64,000 nucleotides of DNA from Rhyacophila brunnea (taxonomy: Eukaryota > Arthropoda > Insecta > Trichoptera > Rhyacophilidae), in assembly GCA_022495005.1 (NCBI GenBank), contig JAGYXB010002069.1:1488001-1552000 (forward strand). Direction: 5' to 3'. The notes beneath the pieces were generated by a model, which searched no databases, was not told where the DNA came from, and saw only the letters and a program-made list of their open reading frames with translations. Positions 1-12,146 of the stretch are shown piece after piece. The first letter of the stretch is position 1. The number at the start of each line of letters is the position of its first letter. The position numbers were made by a program, and so were the translations under genes.

Positions 1-2
1 AG

Positions 3-791
3 CTATGCGACCTGGAATACGCCGATGATGCTGTCCTATTCGACAACTCAATCGAGGGCATTCAAGAGACAATCGACAGGTTGCATAACAACTCCTCTCG
101 CGTTGGTTTGAAAATCAACGCGAAGAAAACCAACGTCTTGTGCAATAGCACCTGTCCTGATCCAGATTTCCCTCTGATTAGCGATGGACAAAACATCGAG
201 AGCGTCGACAGCTTCAAGTACCTGGGGGTACACATCACGGGAGATGGCATTTTGCAGAAAGAGCTCGCTATCCGAATGGGAATGGCTGGAGCAACATTCA
301 ACTCGATGCGAAATGTCTGGGACTCACGATTGTACTCGGTCAAAACCAAATGCCGCCTATTCGACGCTTGCATTCTGATGGTGCTGCTTTACGGTAGCGA
401 ATCATGGCACCTTACGAAGGCTCAGAGCAACCGTATACTGAGCTTCGAAAACAGATGTTTGCGACGAATACTGGGTGTGCGGTGGTATGACTTTAGGAGC
501 AACGAGGAGATAAGAGAACGTACCAAGCAGCCTCTCATCACGCTGAAAGTGAAGAGGCGACGTTGGACCTGGCTCGGCCACGTGCTGCGGATGCCAGAAG
601 AGAACTTTAACCTGGCTTGCCTGTTCTTCAAGCCGACCGGATTCCGGCGTCCTGGAAGGCCGCTAAATACAATCTACAGAGTGTATACGGCGGAGCTACG
701 GGATGCTGGTTTGACCTGGAACGAAGCAAGAAGACTGGCGAGCGACAGGGATTCTTGGAGGCGCCGCGTGGTGTCCATATGCTCCAGTTAA
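3..791 (+). pseudogene. RTE-type LINE reverse transcriptase, C-terminal part (cut by window start)
   Basis: The open frame runs in from the window edge and starts inside the RT palm: the codons at 18-29 read Y-A-D-D, the catalytic box, followed by A-V-L-F. After it come the thumb-type motif F-K-Y-L-G-V-H-I at about 214-237, L-L-Y-G-S-E-S-W at about 388-411, and a basic tail with W-L-G-H-V-L-R-M and R-P-G-R-P. This order is typical of RTE/BovB-like non-LTR elements, which encode an endonuclease-RT polyprotein for target-primed reverse transcription. The endonuclease and fingers lie outside the window. The frame stops at 791 and is followed by a short GA-rich tail, GGGCAAAGAAGAAGAAGAA, at about 804-822, which looks like the simple 3' end of an RTE element. 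It sits inside Jockey-1, whose sequence resumes at about 823. Confidence 0.8.
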
Positions 792-822
792 GGGGCGGAT
801 ATGGGCAAAGAAGAAGAAGAAT

Positions 823-998
823 CAGAGTAACAGACGAGCTTAACTCAAATCACAAACCCATCCTACTGTACTTGGGAGACCCAGTAGACCCTCTTGCCAC
901 CCTTCCGGACAACACCAGATATAAGACATCTTGGGAAGATTTCGGAGCTTACTTGGAGGAACACCTCACACCACACACCTTACTCACTAGCGAGCTAG
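823..998 (+). pseudogene. Jockey-1 endonuclease C-terminal fragment
   Basis: This frame resumes as D-E-L-N-S-N-H-K-P and runs to T-L-L-T-S-E-L, where a solo LTR interrupts it. The same stretch occurs in Jockey-2 at about 14820-14990 (L-N-S-D-H-K-P, then G-D-P-V-D-P), so it is the end of the APE-type endonuclease and the linker to RT. The canonical S-D-H catalytic triplet reads S-N-H here, which predicts a dead endonuclease if it is not a sequencing error. The frame joins exactly to 3348 onward once the LTR and one copy of its 4-bp duplication are removed. The upstream part was separated by the RTE insertion and is not in the window. Confidence 0.75.
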
Positions 999-3347
999 TG
1001 TCACACACTGATTTTTCGCCCCTGTGGGGGGCGCTCCCATAAGGAGTAGTGCTCCCCAGCCGCTCGGTCTGACCCTGGTAGTCAATGTGCCACCGGTGGA
1101 ATGATGATGACCCTCGACAAGGCCGAACAAAAACATACGAAATATTACATAGGTATAAGTCCCGCAGTTTGCTCTGGCAGGTCCCACGACTTCTCAGGGT
1201 GAACTGTGGATGTATAAGTCGGTCGCAGACCATGTAAATATAGGTAATAGGTAATAAGGTATAGGGTTAAATTTGAATTAAATATATATTGGATAAGGGG
1301 GTTAATTAAATTAGATTAGATGTAATATAAGATTTGATTTGTTATTATAATAGGTATTGTAAAATTGTAAATTAATATGTAATGCAAGGATTAACGAGGT
1401 AATAAAGGGGGACTTATGGATGGGCGTTAATGGTACATAGTAATTAAGGTAATTAAGGTGTATGTAATATTAAGGGTATATAGATCGATGTCGCTACGCA
1501 TCGCGCGTACACGGCACAATAATTGTTAACATATGCTCATAGGCCTGTTGCGAAAACTTCCATTTGTACATACGTGCATCACAAAGTATAGCAACACATA
1601 GGGCAATCATCGGTCCGATTTTAATCGCGATCCCGCGGAATTAATTTCGACGCGCGCGACGTTTCCGAATCGGTATTCCGGCAGCTTTCCTGCTCTGACG
1701 TACGACGGCGTCTCTGTCGTATGTGTTGAAACCGATTTCGCGATCCGAACTTACCCCCTCTGCAGAGACAGAGCCCCTCTCGCTCGCGTGTATAACAGCG
1801 TCACGCTCACGCGCGACGGGAGAATCAGATCAATGATTTTTGTCGATCAAGTGGACCACGTACTAGAATAAAGTGCGGGAAATCTTTGATCGGCGAAGTA
1901 TGAGTATGTACTAAGCAATTGTTACTGCCTATATGTTTGGTTGACGGAATAACATCCGTCAACTAGTCGTAAGTATGTGCCTGTGGCGACACCGAGCTAT
2001 ATTAGTTGGTAAGATAGTTAAGATTGCGCGACAAGCATAAATATATTTTCGATTATAGTAACGTTCCCGTTTGATATTATTAAATATTAAGCATTCATTT
2101 TGTAGATAAATTAACGACCTACCGATTCCATGTTCTTAGACTGACGTCAAGTAGGTATTCAGGCCGTAGGGGTGCCTCAAAGTTGGACTCCCCAACGGTA
2201 GTTGGCCGAAGGATTGGTATGCGCTGTCGTAGGCCTGGTGCCACAAATATGCCAATTTAACCACTGGGATATGACGCCTTATCATCCAGGCTAGCTTTAG
2301 AGTACTCTTGTTTCTGAGTGAGAGGTACCTGCGCGCCGCGGGAACGCCCCTCCCTCAGCCATGGGGAACGCCACCACGCAGGGGGTGTGCTGTATCGATA
2401 GGCAATTTAACCACGAATCCGTCGATGCCGGGCACGCCCTTGTAGGTGCGTTTTTCGTGTGGCTGGACCAGAAACAAGGTGCTATTGCTACAGCAATTGC
2501 GCACTCTCAGTACTAGCAAGTGCTCGAAGTACGTAAGTGACGCGAGAGCGACGCCGCCCATCGGCGAGCGTCGCCTTACGCCTATAATTTTACTTAGCCG
2601 GCCCTTGTGTAGATGACGCGGGTAATTAGTCATTGTGCAATTTCCGCCAATCTCGTAAGGAAACCGTTAATTAATTTTGTCACCCTCAAAACGTCGGACT
2701 AAGGGATGAAATCGGGCAGATTTGCATATAAACCCCCAATTATTAAATTCTATATTAGTCTTCTCCCGCCTACACGACCCTGAACCTGCGATGGTCAGCG
2801 GCGTGATTTTTGCTCGCATTTTTCATACAAGTCGACAAGGACGTGTGAGATAGATCCGATAGTACTGGAATCATCTCTCAGGAATATTCGCCGTGGTTCA
2901 AATACCTATTCGACGAATACCTACTGTCACTCTGACAGATCGCGAAGTGAAACGTCAGTCAGCGACTTAGTTGTTTTCGCGCATTTTAAATTTCTTTCAT
3001 TATTGGACCCGGTCCTCAACCTTTCATCACAAGTGCCCCGTGCTCGCGCAATCTCAGTTATTGACGACAATAATTAATTAATTCGTAATTACATAAATAA
3101 TAAGTGTGTTAATTGTAATAATTAATACTATATAATAAATTAGTTTCCTTTATAATATCTTTCTTGTGGTTTCGTATTTCTGATTGTGACTTTTTATAAC
3201 TTTTGGTGGAAGTGAGATACAATAAACCGACTTTTATATAGTGAATACTAGTTTTTATTGACTATAACGCTGTGCCTACCTGTTCTTCCAAAACTGTATG
3301 TACCTCCACTCCAGGCCCGGAGCTAGCCGAGGATTCGGAGGCCTACA
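999..3347 (+). repeat. Solo LTR A of the large Ty3/Gypsy family (2349 bp)
   Basis: It begins TGTCAC and ends GGCCTACA, the same termini as the LTRs that flank the two Gypsy interiors further right. The flanks carry a 4-bp target duplication, CTAG at 995-998 and at 3348-3351. No primer site or coding interior follows, so this is a solo LTR left by LTR-LTR recombination. It is inserted in the linker between the endonuclease and RT of Jockey-1. Short reading frames inside (for example 2355-2633 minus) belong to the LTR and are not supported as genes. Confidence 0.88.
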
Positions 3348-5315
3348 CTAGCCATAGATACCGCGATAATGGATCTCACTCAGAAAATCCATGAAGCAAT
3401 TAAGACAGCTTCCACACCCTCAAATCCAATCACCAAACACAGACTTGACCTACCCAAACACATCAAACTTCTCATCACAGAAAAAAACCGACACAGAAAA
3501 CTCGGGCAACGCACAGGCGACCCTCAGGAATTCGCTCGAGCCAAACAACTCAAAGCGAAAATAGACCACGAAATCACAGATTACGTCCAAAGCAGATGGA
3601 ACAGCAAACTACAGGACCTTGTAAAAGGCAGCCAACCTTTCTGGTCACTCACCAAGATTTTAAGGCTCTCAAAATGCCCAATAACACCACTGACCGGACC
3701 CAAAGGGCCAGTATTCACTAACGCAGATAAAGCCACTCTCTTCGCGGACAGCATTCAAGATCAATTCTCTCCAAACCACATAGATCGCGCGGACACCGAA
3801 GCTAGAAGACACGTAAACGCAATTATTAGAGAAGCCGGTGCCATTCTCAACTCAACACCTAGTCCTCCACCAACACCACTAATAGCTGTTACCAAAGAAG
3901 AAACAGACTACCTGATCAAGCGACTAAAAAACCGCAAAGCATCAGGCAACGATGGGATTAGCAATCTCATACTTAAAAAGCTCCCAGACAAAGGCACTGA
4001 GGCCCTAACAAACATCCTCAATGCTTGTATGGACCTACAGTATTTCCCAGATGCCTGGAAATCAGCCGACGTAATACTCATACCTAAACCAGGTAAGAAC
4101 CTCAAGCTCCCACAAAATCATAGACCGATTAGCTTGCTCCCCTCTATGAGCAAGATACTGGAAAGAGCTATAAATTCAAGACTTAAAAGCATTATCCTAG
4201 AGAAAGAACTCATCCCCGACATTCAACACGGATTCAGACAGGGACACTCTACCAACCACCAACTACTACGCACCTCAGAATTCATCATAGACGCCCTCAA
4301 CCATCATACATTCACAGTAGGATTATTTCTAGACATAGCCAAGGCCTTCGACAAAGTCTGGATCGAAGGCCTCATAGTTAAACTAGCCAGAGCAGAAATT
4401 GACCTCCCCATGATAAAAATCTTAAACTCATTCCTCACAGACAGACAATTTTCGGTCAAATACAACGGCATCAGATCAACAACACGTACTCCCACCGCCG
4501 GAGTTCCCCAAGGCTCAGTGTTAGCCCCTACTCTCTACAACCTATTCACCAGGGACATTCCCATCCCTCCTAACTCCACTTCAAATTCATGTATAGTAGC
4601 ACAGTACGCCGACGATACTGCAATCCTAGCCAAATCCATCAACAGAAACCAAGCCACAAAGATAGTACAGCAAGCTGCAGATAACATCTCGCTATGGTGT
4701 AAGAAATGGCGCATCAAAATCAACGCTGAAAAAAGTGCGGCAATAGTATTCTCACACCGCACCGATGCACACAGCCCACACGCCAAACCCCTCCACATGA
4801 ATAACACGGCCATCCCCTGGACTGACACAGTAAAATATCTAGGCCTCCACTTGGACAAACATCTTACCTTTTTTAAACACATTAACATCAAAGTTAGACA
4901 AGCTAGATTAGCCAAGGCAAGACTCAACCCAATGATAGGCAAACGCAGCAAACTATCCCTCAGAGGAAAACGTCTCCTATACACGGCAATCATAAGACCA
5001 ATCATGACGTACGCTTGCCCTATCTGGGCACACGGAAGCCCCAACCTAATCAAAAAACTCCAGACTGTACAAAACGTAGCCCTACGTTCGATCACAGGCG
5101 CTCCATACTACGTCAGAGGGACAACCCTCCATAACGACCTAGACATAGAACCCCTAGCAGACCATATACAAAAACTAGCAATCAAATTCTACGACTCCAT
5201 AAAAAACCACCCCAATCCCACAATCAAGAACTTAAACGACTACGACATAAACGACATCACTGAGTTCAACAGACCAAGAACCATACTAAGACGCAACCCC
5301 CCGCAACCACCATAA
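3348..5315 (+). CDS. Jockey-1 ORF2, reverse transcriptase part
   Basis: A 1.97-kb frame is open from the LTR edge to a TAA/TAG-free end at 5315; it continues the reading frame of 823-998. In order it holds a basic linker, R-L-K-N-R-K-A-S-G-N-D-G (RT block 0/1), I-L-I-P-K-P-G-K, H-R-P-I-S-L-L-P, F-L-D-I-A-K-A-F-D-K-V-W (first catalytic Asp), G-V-P-Q-G-S-V-L-A-P-T-L, and Y-A-D-D at about 4605-4616. The C-terminal part carries K-Y-L-G-L-H-L-D and I-M-T-Y-A-C-P-I-W. This is the Jockey clade RT of a non-LTR element, acting in target-primed reverse transcription. The RT is uninterrupted, but the element is dead because the solo LTR and the RTE split ORF2. The first ATG (3369) is not a native start. 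Confidence 0.9.
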   Translation, partial: LAIDTAIMDLTQKIHEAIKTASTPSNPITKHRLDLPKHIKLLITEKNRHRKLGQRTGDPQEFARAKQLKAKIDHEITDYVQSRWNSKLQDLVKGSQPFWSLTKILRLSKCPITPLTGPKGPVFTNADKATLFADSIQDQFSPNHIDRADTEARRHVNAIIREAGAILNSTPSPPPTPLIAVTKEETDYLIKRLKNRKASGNDGISNLILKKLPDKGTEALTNILNACMDLQYFPDAWKSADVILIPKPGKNLKLPQNHRPISLLPSMSKILERAINSRLKSIILEKELIPDIQHGFRQGHSTNHQLLRTSEFIIDALNHHTFTVGLFLDIAKAFDKVWIEGLIVKLARAEIDLPMIKILNSFLTDRQFSVKYNGIRSTTRTPTAGVPQGSVLAPTLYNLFTRDIPIPPNSTSNSCIVAQYADDTAILAKSINRNQATKIVQQAADNISLWCKKWRIKINAEKSAAIVFSHRTDAHSPHAKPLHMNNTAIPWTDTVKYLGLHLDKHLTFFKHINIKVRQARLAKARLNPMIGKRSKLSLRGKRLLYTAIIRPIMTYACPIWAHGSPNLIKKLQTVQNVALRSITGAPYYVRGTTLHNDLDIEPLADHIQKLAIKFYDSIKNHPNPTIKNLNDYDINDITEFNRPRTILRRNPPQPP

Positions 5316-5803
5316 AAATATATGCATTACAGATCTACAGGCCCGAAGCAGAAGCAGAAGCAGCAGCAGCAGACGCCTACACCCAGGACCCCCCAACACT
5401 TTTGCTTAATTCTTTCAGATCCTCGGCTGACGATGACGACAATTCCAACCAGGAAGCACCACAACCAGGACAAATCAACACACCACCGCTAATACCAGAG
5501 CCAAGCAGCCCATGACGTTTATACACAACCAAGAACAACCACTAATACCAATTCCTTTACAGAAAAAATCACAGCGGTGGGGTTTTTGGCCGAGAGTATT
5601 GCACAAACCACTCTCGGAGTTTTTCACCCCATCGCGGTTCACTTTTTGATGAACGAACAGGTTTAACTGATTCCCTGATAAAGTATATCCCTTTCTCGTT
5701 TCATCGACTTCACTCGAGCTGGTGACTGGTGCACGCCTTACTCCGAAACTCGCTACCTTCGCAACCCTCTCAACCCGATGTCGAAGCCAATGGACCCAGA
5801 TGT
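5316..5803 (+). other. Probable Jockey-1 3' flank
   Basis: There is no gene here. Directly after the ORF2 stop comes a CAG/GCA-rich stretch (GAAGCAGAAGCAGAAGCAGC, about 5346-5372), then mixed sequence with a partial frame at about 5550-5660. Solo LTR B then interrupts. The sequence resumes at 8148, so this is most likely the 3' untranslated part of Jockey-1. No poly(A) signal is evident. Confidence 0.4.
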
Positions 5804-8147
5804 TGTCGCCGACAGGTTTTTCTGCCCCTGTGGGGGGCGCTCCCATAAGGAGTAGTGCCACCCAGCCGCTCGGTCTGACCCTGGTAGTCAATGCGCCACC
5901 GATGAAATGATGATGACCCTTGGCAAAACCGAACAAAATATCTTGTATGTATAAGTCCCGCGGTTTGCTCTGACAGGTCCCACGACTTCTCAGAGTGAAC
6001 TGCGGATGGTTAAGTCGGTCGCCACAGACCATGTAAATAAAGGTAATAGGTAATATGGTATAAGATTGAATTTTTTTTGTAATATGTGATGGGTAATTAA
6101 ATTAAATTAGATTTGGATGTAAGATAATATGTAAATTGTAATATAATAGGTAAATGTAAAAATATGTAATGCAAAGGATAAAACAGTAATAAAGGGGGAC
6201 TTATGGATGGGCGTTAATGGTATATAATAATTAAGGTAGTTAAGATGTACGTAATGATAAGAGCATATAGATCGATGTCGCCACGCGTCGCGCGTACACG
6301 GCACAATAATTGTTAACATATGCTCATAGGCCTGTTGCGAAAACTTCCATTTGCACATACGTGCAATCACAAAGTATAGCAACACGTAGGGCAATCATCG
6401 ATCCGATTTTAATCACGATCCCGCGTAATTAATTTTCATAGTAATTCCGATCATTAATATCCGCGGCTGTTCCGCGCGCGGCGTTTCCGAATCGGTATTC
6501 AGGCAGCTTTCCTGCTCTCACATACGACGGCGTCTCTGTCGTATGTGTAGAAATCGATTTCGCGATACGAATTTGCCCGCTTTGCAGTGACAGAGCCCCT
6601 CTCGCTCGCGTGTATGACGGCATCACGCTCACGCGCGACGGGAGAATCGGATCAATGATTTTGGTCGATCAAGGAGACCACGTACTGGAATTAAGTGCGG
6701 GAAATCTTTGATCGGCTAGGTATGAGTATGTACTAAGCAATTATTACTGCCTATATGTTTGGTTGACGGAATAACATCCGTCAACTAGTCGTAAGTATGT
6801 ACCTGTGGCGACACCGAGCTATATTAGTTGTTAATGTAAGAAAGATTGCGCGACCAGTACATTTATATATTAGAATAAAGTAACTTCCCCGCTTGATATT
6901 GTTTAATATTAAGCTTTTATTTTGTAGTTAAATTAACAATCTACCGAGTTCATGTTCTTAGACAAACGTCAAGTAGGTATTCAGGCCGTCGGGGCGCCTC
7001 AAAGTTGAGCCCCCCAACGGTAGTTGGCCGAAGGATTGGTATGCGCTGTCGAAGGCCTGGTGCCACAAATATGCCAAGTTAACCACTGGCATATGACGCC
7101 TTATCATCCAGGCTAACTTTGTAGTACTCTTGTTTCTGGGTGAGAGGTACCTTCGCGCCGCTAGGGCCCGTAAAGCCGGCCGCCGCGGGAACGCCCCTCC
7201 CTCAGCCATGAAGAGCGCCACCACGCGGGGGGTGTGCTGTATCGATAGGTAATTCAACCACGAATCCGTCGATGCCTCGCACGCCTTCGTAGGTGCGTTT
7301 TTCGTGGGGCTGGCCCAGAAACAATGCGGTACTGCTACATCAATTACGCGCTCTCGGTACTACTAGGTACTCGAAGTACGTACGTGACGCGTGAGCGACG
7401 CCGCCCACCGGCGAGCGTCGACTCGCGCCCATAATTTTACTTAGTCGGCCCTTACGTAGATGTCGCGGGTAATTAGTCATTGTACAATTTCCGCCACTCT
7501 CGTAAGGAAACCGTTAATTAATTTTGTCACCCGAAAAACGTTGAGCTAAGGGATGAAAACGGCCAGATTTGCATAAAAACCCCCAATTATTAAATTCTAG
7601 ATCAGTCTTCGCTCGCATTTACGACCCTGAACCTGCGAAGGTCAGCGGCGTAATTTTATCCGCATTTTCATATACAAGTCGCCGTGACTTGTGAGGAGGT
7701 ACTCGCCTAGGTCCAAATACCTACTGGCCGATACCTACCTCTATACCTACTGTCACTCTGACAGATCGCGGAGTGAAACGTCAGTCAGCGACTTAGTCGT
7801 TTTGCGCGTAATTTTTATCTTTCATTATTGGACCCGGTCCTCAACCTTTTCCGTACAGTGACCCGCGCTCGTGCAATCTCGCTTACTGCCAATAATAATT
7901 AATTAATTAAAAATAAATAAATTGTGTGTTGTTCTATAAATAACTTTATACAATAAATTAGTATTTGATTATAAACTTTAATAAATTGACTTTTTCCGTT
8001 GTTATTGTGGTTATGGTTCAATAAATTAGAAACAATCTAGTAACCTGGTGTTTTTCAATAACTATAATAAGTGCCTACCTGTTCTTCCAAAATTTCAATG
8101 TACCTCCACTCCAGGCCCGGAGCTAGCCGAGGATTCGGAGGCCTACA
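5804..8147 (+). repeat. Solo LTR B of the large Ty3/Gypsy family (2344 bp)
   Basis: It starts TGTCGCC and ends GGCCTACA, with a 4-bp target duplication ATGT at 5800-5803 and 8148-8151. It aligns end to end with LTR A and with the LTRs of the Gypsy array, but differs by many substitutions, so it is an older insertion. It carries a minus-strand reading frame of 99 codons (6958-7257) that recurs in LTRs E and F and, frame-changed, in D. No interior follows, so it is a solo LTR. Confidence 0.88.
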
Positions 8148-8478
8148 ATGTACCAAAAGGATCCCGGTCGGGCGGCGGGCTGATCGATGCATGGAGAGCA
8201 AAGACGACGGGGCGGTGGCCCGAGACCATGAGAACTTAAAAATTAACTAAACAAATTAAATTAATAGCTTCTAAAATCAAATCTCACAAAACAACACCCT
8301 TGTATTAAAGGTATAAACCTCTCCCGGAACTCCTCAAGAACCAGGAACTTGATATTGAAATTAAAAAATAAAATCGCACACGTAAAATCATACAATCCTA
8401 TAATACAGATAATTAATACAGATGAAGGGGATGTGGGAATAGCTCGGGTGCCCCGAAACCGAGGAATATCAAAAGTAA
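8148..8478. other. Unassigned flank between solo LTR B and an older LTR
   Basis: This is the continuation of the sequence interrupted by solo LTR B. It begins GC-rich (CGGTCGGGCGGCGGGC) and becomes A-rich. It is probably the last part of Jockey-1 or of the element it entered. I see no coding signal. Confidence 0.3.
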
Positions 8479-9032
8479 GTTCTTCCGCCCTTACGACCCC
8501 GAACATGCGACGGTCGGCGGCGTATTATATTCACACTTCTCCAAACTTGAGAGGAGGTACTCACCGCGGTTCGAAATACCTACCGGTCGATACCTACCTG
8601 AAGATACCTACTGTCAATCTGACAGCTCAGGTCGCGAAGTGTCAGTCAGCGACTTAAGACTTTTCTTCGAGTCTAACTTTTTTTATTGGACCCGGTCCCC
8701 AACCTTTTATCGCAGAGCCCCGTGCTCGCGCTATCTCGGCTACGGATAATAATAAATAATTAATTCTTAAATAAATAAATAATAAGTGTATTAGTTTATA
8801 TAATTAGTACTATATAATAAATTAGTTTTTTTTTTTTTTATAATATTTTGTGGTTTCGACTTTCGTAATTTGAACTTTTTGTTTACTTTTGGTGATTGTG
8901 GAACTTAATAAATTGTCTTTAATATAGTGAAAATTCTTTTACTTGACTATAATATTGTGCCTACCTGCTCTTCCGATACTGAATGTACCTCCACTCCTGG
9001 CATTGAGCTAGCTGAGGATTCGGAGGCCTACA
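8479..9032 (+). repeat. 3' part of a diverged Gypsy-family LTR
   Basis: From about 8485 the sequence follows the 3' quarter of the large LTR: the ACGACC..GAAC.TGCGA block, the CAGTCAGCGACTTA block, GGACCCGGTC, GTGCCTACCTG, and the end GGATTCGGAGGCCTACA. It is directly followed by TCG and a primer-binding site, so it is the 3' end of a 5' LTR whose left part is missing, presumably replaced by the Jockey-1 insertion. Confidence 0.75.
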
Positions 9033-9035
9033 TCG

Positions 9036-9046
9036 TGGCGCCCAAC
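9036..9046 (+). promoter_or_regulatory. Primer-binding site (tRNA-Lys type)
   Basis: TGGCGCCCAAC lies 3 bp after the LTR end. It is complementary to the 3' end of insect tRNA-Lys (GTTGGGCGCCA), the usual primer for minus-strand synthesis in several insect Gypsy elements. The same 11 bp follow LTRs D and E. Confidence 0.75.
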
Positions 9047-9310
9047 CGATAGTGCTGTTCAGGTCGCATGAACCTGACCGGATCCCAGACCCTGAGATCC
9101 AGTGCATCATAGAAAAAAATAACTAAATAGTGAGTACAATTACCGAATAACATTGTTATATACCAAGATCACTGGAAGAGCAGAGTAGTGCAAACAAGTG
9201 GAACTTTTTGACATTTAATATGAACTATATATAAATACTTCTTCGTTTTATGCTATAAAATGTTCTGTCGTAAACGGATGTAAATAATAAAAAAAAAAAA
9301 AAAATATTTG
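9047..9310 (+). other. Leader of an old Gypsy-family copy
   Basis: This noncoding sequence is similar to the leader after LTR D (GCTGTNCAGGTCGCAT.AACCTG, then GAGATCCA and GAAGAGCAGAGTAGTGC). It ends in an A run at about 9290-9303. No gag follows before a second LTR-like unit. Confidence 0.55.
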
Positions 9311-10887
9311 GTGAAAACGAGTCTCGCGCGCGATCACCCCGCGGATTTTTCCGCGGGGCAAGATTGTACAATCTCGTCTCCACATATGACCGGCTTCGGT
9401 AACCGGACAGTTGTCTCCCTCGCACAACTGGGACAATTCCCTATCCCGATCATGGCCGCAGCTTACTCACTCACATGTAAGGCCCCATCCTTGTTACGCA
9501 ATCTGTGACGGCCGCGAAATCCCCGTACAAACACATTAGTAATGATAGCTAGAGCTGCGCGTGTCCGATCAAAGTGAAATTTGAAATGGCGTACGCGTCT
9601 ACGAACCGCGGAGACCTCAGTTATTCCATAATACGCGTAACTATAAGGGGTTCGCGAGATATAGAGCTCAGGACGAGATTAATTTTGCCGTCGTAATTAT
9701 AAGTTAATTAGATATAAGACATATATGTGTACGGTGTCGACCGGGGGACCGCCTATGTGTTCGCGCTTGCGACTCCCACCGCTCAGCCATTAGGAGACTT
9801 ACGTCACGTGGTGTTCATATGGTAGCCCGTTCAAAGACGAGCAAATTGATGTATCATACTCCCCCGTACGTAAGGTTTTCGCTTGGTTAATGGAAATCAT
9901 AGATGTCCATACATATCACAAATCGTAATTCGTTACGGAGATATGAATTAAATTGCAGGCACAGCGGGGTGCCGCGTAAGCTAGTAGGTACCTACCCCCG
10001 GTCTGTACCGTATACAAAAACATCCGGCGGGTTCGCGCCCCGCGCTTTTGCGTAGTGATCGATTGAATGTGATTTTGATAGCAAAGTCGTTGTGCAATTT
10101 TGCGACGCGTGAAACGTCGATCCCAGGGGAAGAAATCCCCTATTTTAGATAAAAACCCAGGATTTTCGAATTCTGTATCCAGTTTCTTTACTGTCTCCGA
10201 GGACGTCACCACGCAGGTGGACGATCCAAAGTTTCATACAATTTCATATATTTGTGCAAGTTTGCACAGGAGTTTGGGTCCACCCAACTCCCCCTTCTTC
10301 CTTCGGGTTAAATACCTAAGCTGGACTCTGCCGTTTCGGGCGAGAAAATCAACATATAAATACCTAAATTCGACTTTTCGCGAATAAATTTCGAACATAA
10401 ATACCTATCCGGTACTTTAATATTTTGCACGTGAAGCCTAGTTTCGTACAGCGGTTCCTCAACGGAGGCCCCGAATATTTTTTAACTTTTATCTCATTCA
10501 TACATCGGTCCTCAGGCCCAATAGTGGCGGCCCTTGATACGTTTGGACAATTGTGAATTTTTTTTCGAAACTAATATTTCTTATTGCGAGTGTTAATGTA
10601 CTTTATCGTTTGACGGATGACCGTATACTGTGCTTCGAACAATTATGTGAATAATATTAACTTTCTGAACAATAATAATTATAATATAATGAACCATTGT
10701 GAACTTTTGTGAACGTGAACAATATATGGACCTTTCTGATTCCGACTATGAGTTTTATTCTGGTTACCAACTACTACAAGACCTTGGCCTGCGACTCCCC
10801 TTGCATGGCAACCTTCCACTTCCAAACCCTTGGAACTAGCCGCGGCAGTGGAGGGCCCGTCACTAGCCAAGAATTCGGAGGCCTACA
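9311..10887 (+). repeat. Related LTR of a second subfamily (left edge uncertain)
   Basis: The right end (AGAATTCGGAGGCCTACA) matches the termini of the large LTR and is again followed by TCG and a primer site. Internally it shares short blocks such as the AATACCTA repeats and GGTTCCTCAACG, but most of it differs from LTRs A-F, so it is another subfamily. I could not fix the TG start; candidates lie between about 9300 and 9520. Frames at 9308-9508, 9916-10212 and 10100-10387 lack gene features. Confidence 0.5.
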
Positions 10888-10890
10888 TCG

Positions 10891-10900
10891 TGGCGCCCAA
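10891..10900 (+). promoter_or_regulatory. Primer-binding site of second-subfamily element
   Basis: TGGCGCCCAA occurs 3 bp after the LTR end. It is a 10-bp match to the tRNA-Lys-type site seen at 9036 and 18182. The leader after it (AGGTCGCATAAACCTG) matches the leaders of the other copies. Confidence 0.65.
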
Positions 10901-12146
10901 TAGAATGGTGCTCATCAGGTCGCATAAACCTGATTGGATCCCGACCCACAGATCCTATGCAGCATCAGAAGAAAAATTAAAATTGTGAGTACGATTACAA
11001 AATAACAAGTGTTATAAATTGAGCTCACTAGGAGGAGCAGTGGAAGCAGGTGGAAATTAAGACATTTTTCTACGAACTATATATAAAAAAAAACCCTAGT
11101 GATTTTCTATAAACTTATGAAAACCTTTATTTTAACTTTTATCTCCTAAATCGCACGTAACGCAAGGAGAATCGCCGTAAATAAGTGCTAATTAAGAAAA
11201 TAATACTTAAAAAAAATATATATAGTGATTTTCTATATTTTTTATAAAAAAATTATTTTCTTGTCGTATAACGATTTCGACTAAACCGACGATGCCCATT
11301 AAGAATAAGTGATAAATTTTAACATTTTTACTATATTTATCATAAATATATAAAAACTTGTATAAGTATAAAATATTTTTTTCGCAAACTGTTTACGATA
11401 ATTACGCGCATGTCGCGAGTGGACGATAACGATAATTAACAATTTAGTGTAATACTAAACTATAATAAAATAAAAAAAAATTATAAATATAGTAAATTTC
11501 TATAATACCTAAAAAAAAATATTTTTCGGCTGGTTCTACTGTTTCATAAAAACTACACGTGTGTAACGGTGTACGTTAACAATATAACGACAATTTTAAA
11601 ATGCTAATAAAATAAAATATAAATATATAGTAAAATTTTATAATTGTAAAATAAACATTTTTTCGGAAATTTAAATAATATTCCGGATAACCATCAAGAA
11701 AATAAACAATACGTGTACCGTTTTTTTAATGTTTTTCTCAGTACTTAAAAATATATACATATAATAATAAAACTATATTTAGTTTTTTTTTTTAAAAATA
11801 CTCAATTTGTGTATTAAAACTAATTCTATGCGACTACGTAATACATAACGACGTCCCAAAAACATAATATAACTAAAACTATAGTTTTTGGAGGTTTTCA
11901 TTTTTTTTCGCAAAAGTTCTAAAATTCGTGCGGATTTTTATGCTATCAATTAATACCCCAAACGAATACCTACCACATACCGTTTTTCCCGCGAAGATCG
12001 GACCACCAGGGACGAAGATAAGGCAATTTTGGGCCCAAAAGTGATGGGTAAGCTGAGGTGTGCCAAATCCAGCACCTTTTGAGATTGCGGCCGAACGGAC
12101 AGTGCTAGGATAGCGAAACAAAAGCCAATCAATACTAGCAGCTCTT
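10901..12146 (+). other. AT-rich leader of the second-subfamily Gypsy copy
   Basis: About 1.2 kb of very AT-rich noncoding DNA with recurring 'ATATA..GTGATTTTCTATA' and 'ACTATA' blocks. It occupies the position of the A-rich leader before gag in the intact copies. No gene is visible. Confidence 0.5.

Noticed and set aside
4535..5095. 186-codon minus-strand frame opposite Jockey-1 RT
   Set aside because: It lies fully opposite the conserved RT motifs and has no recognised domain.
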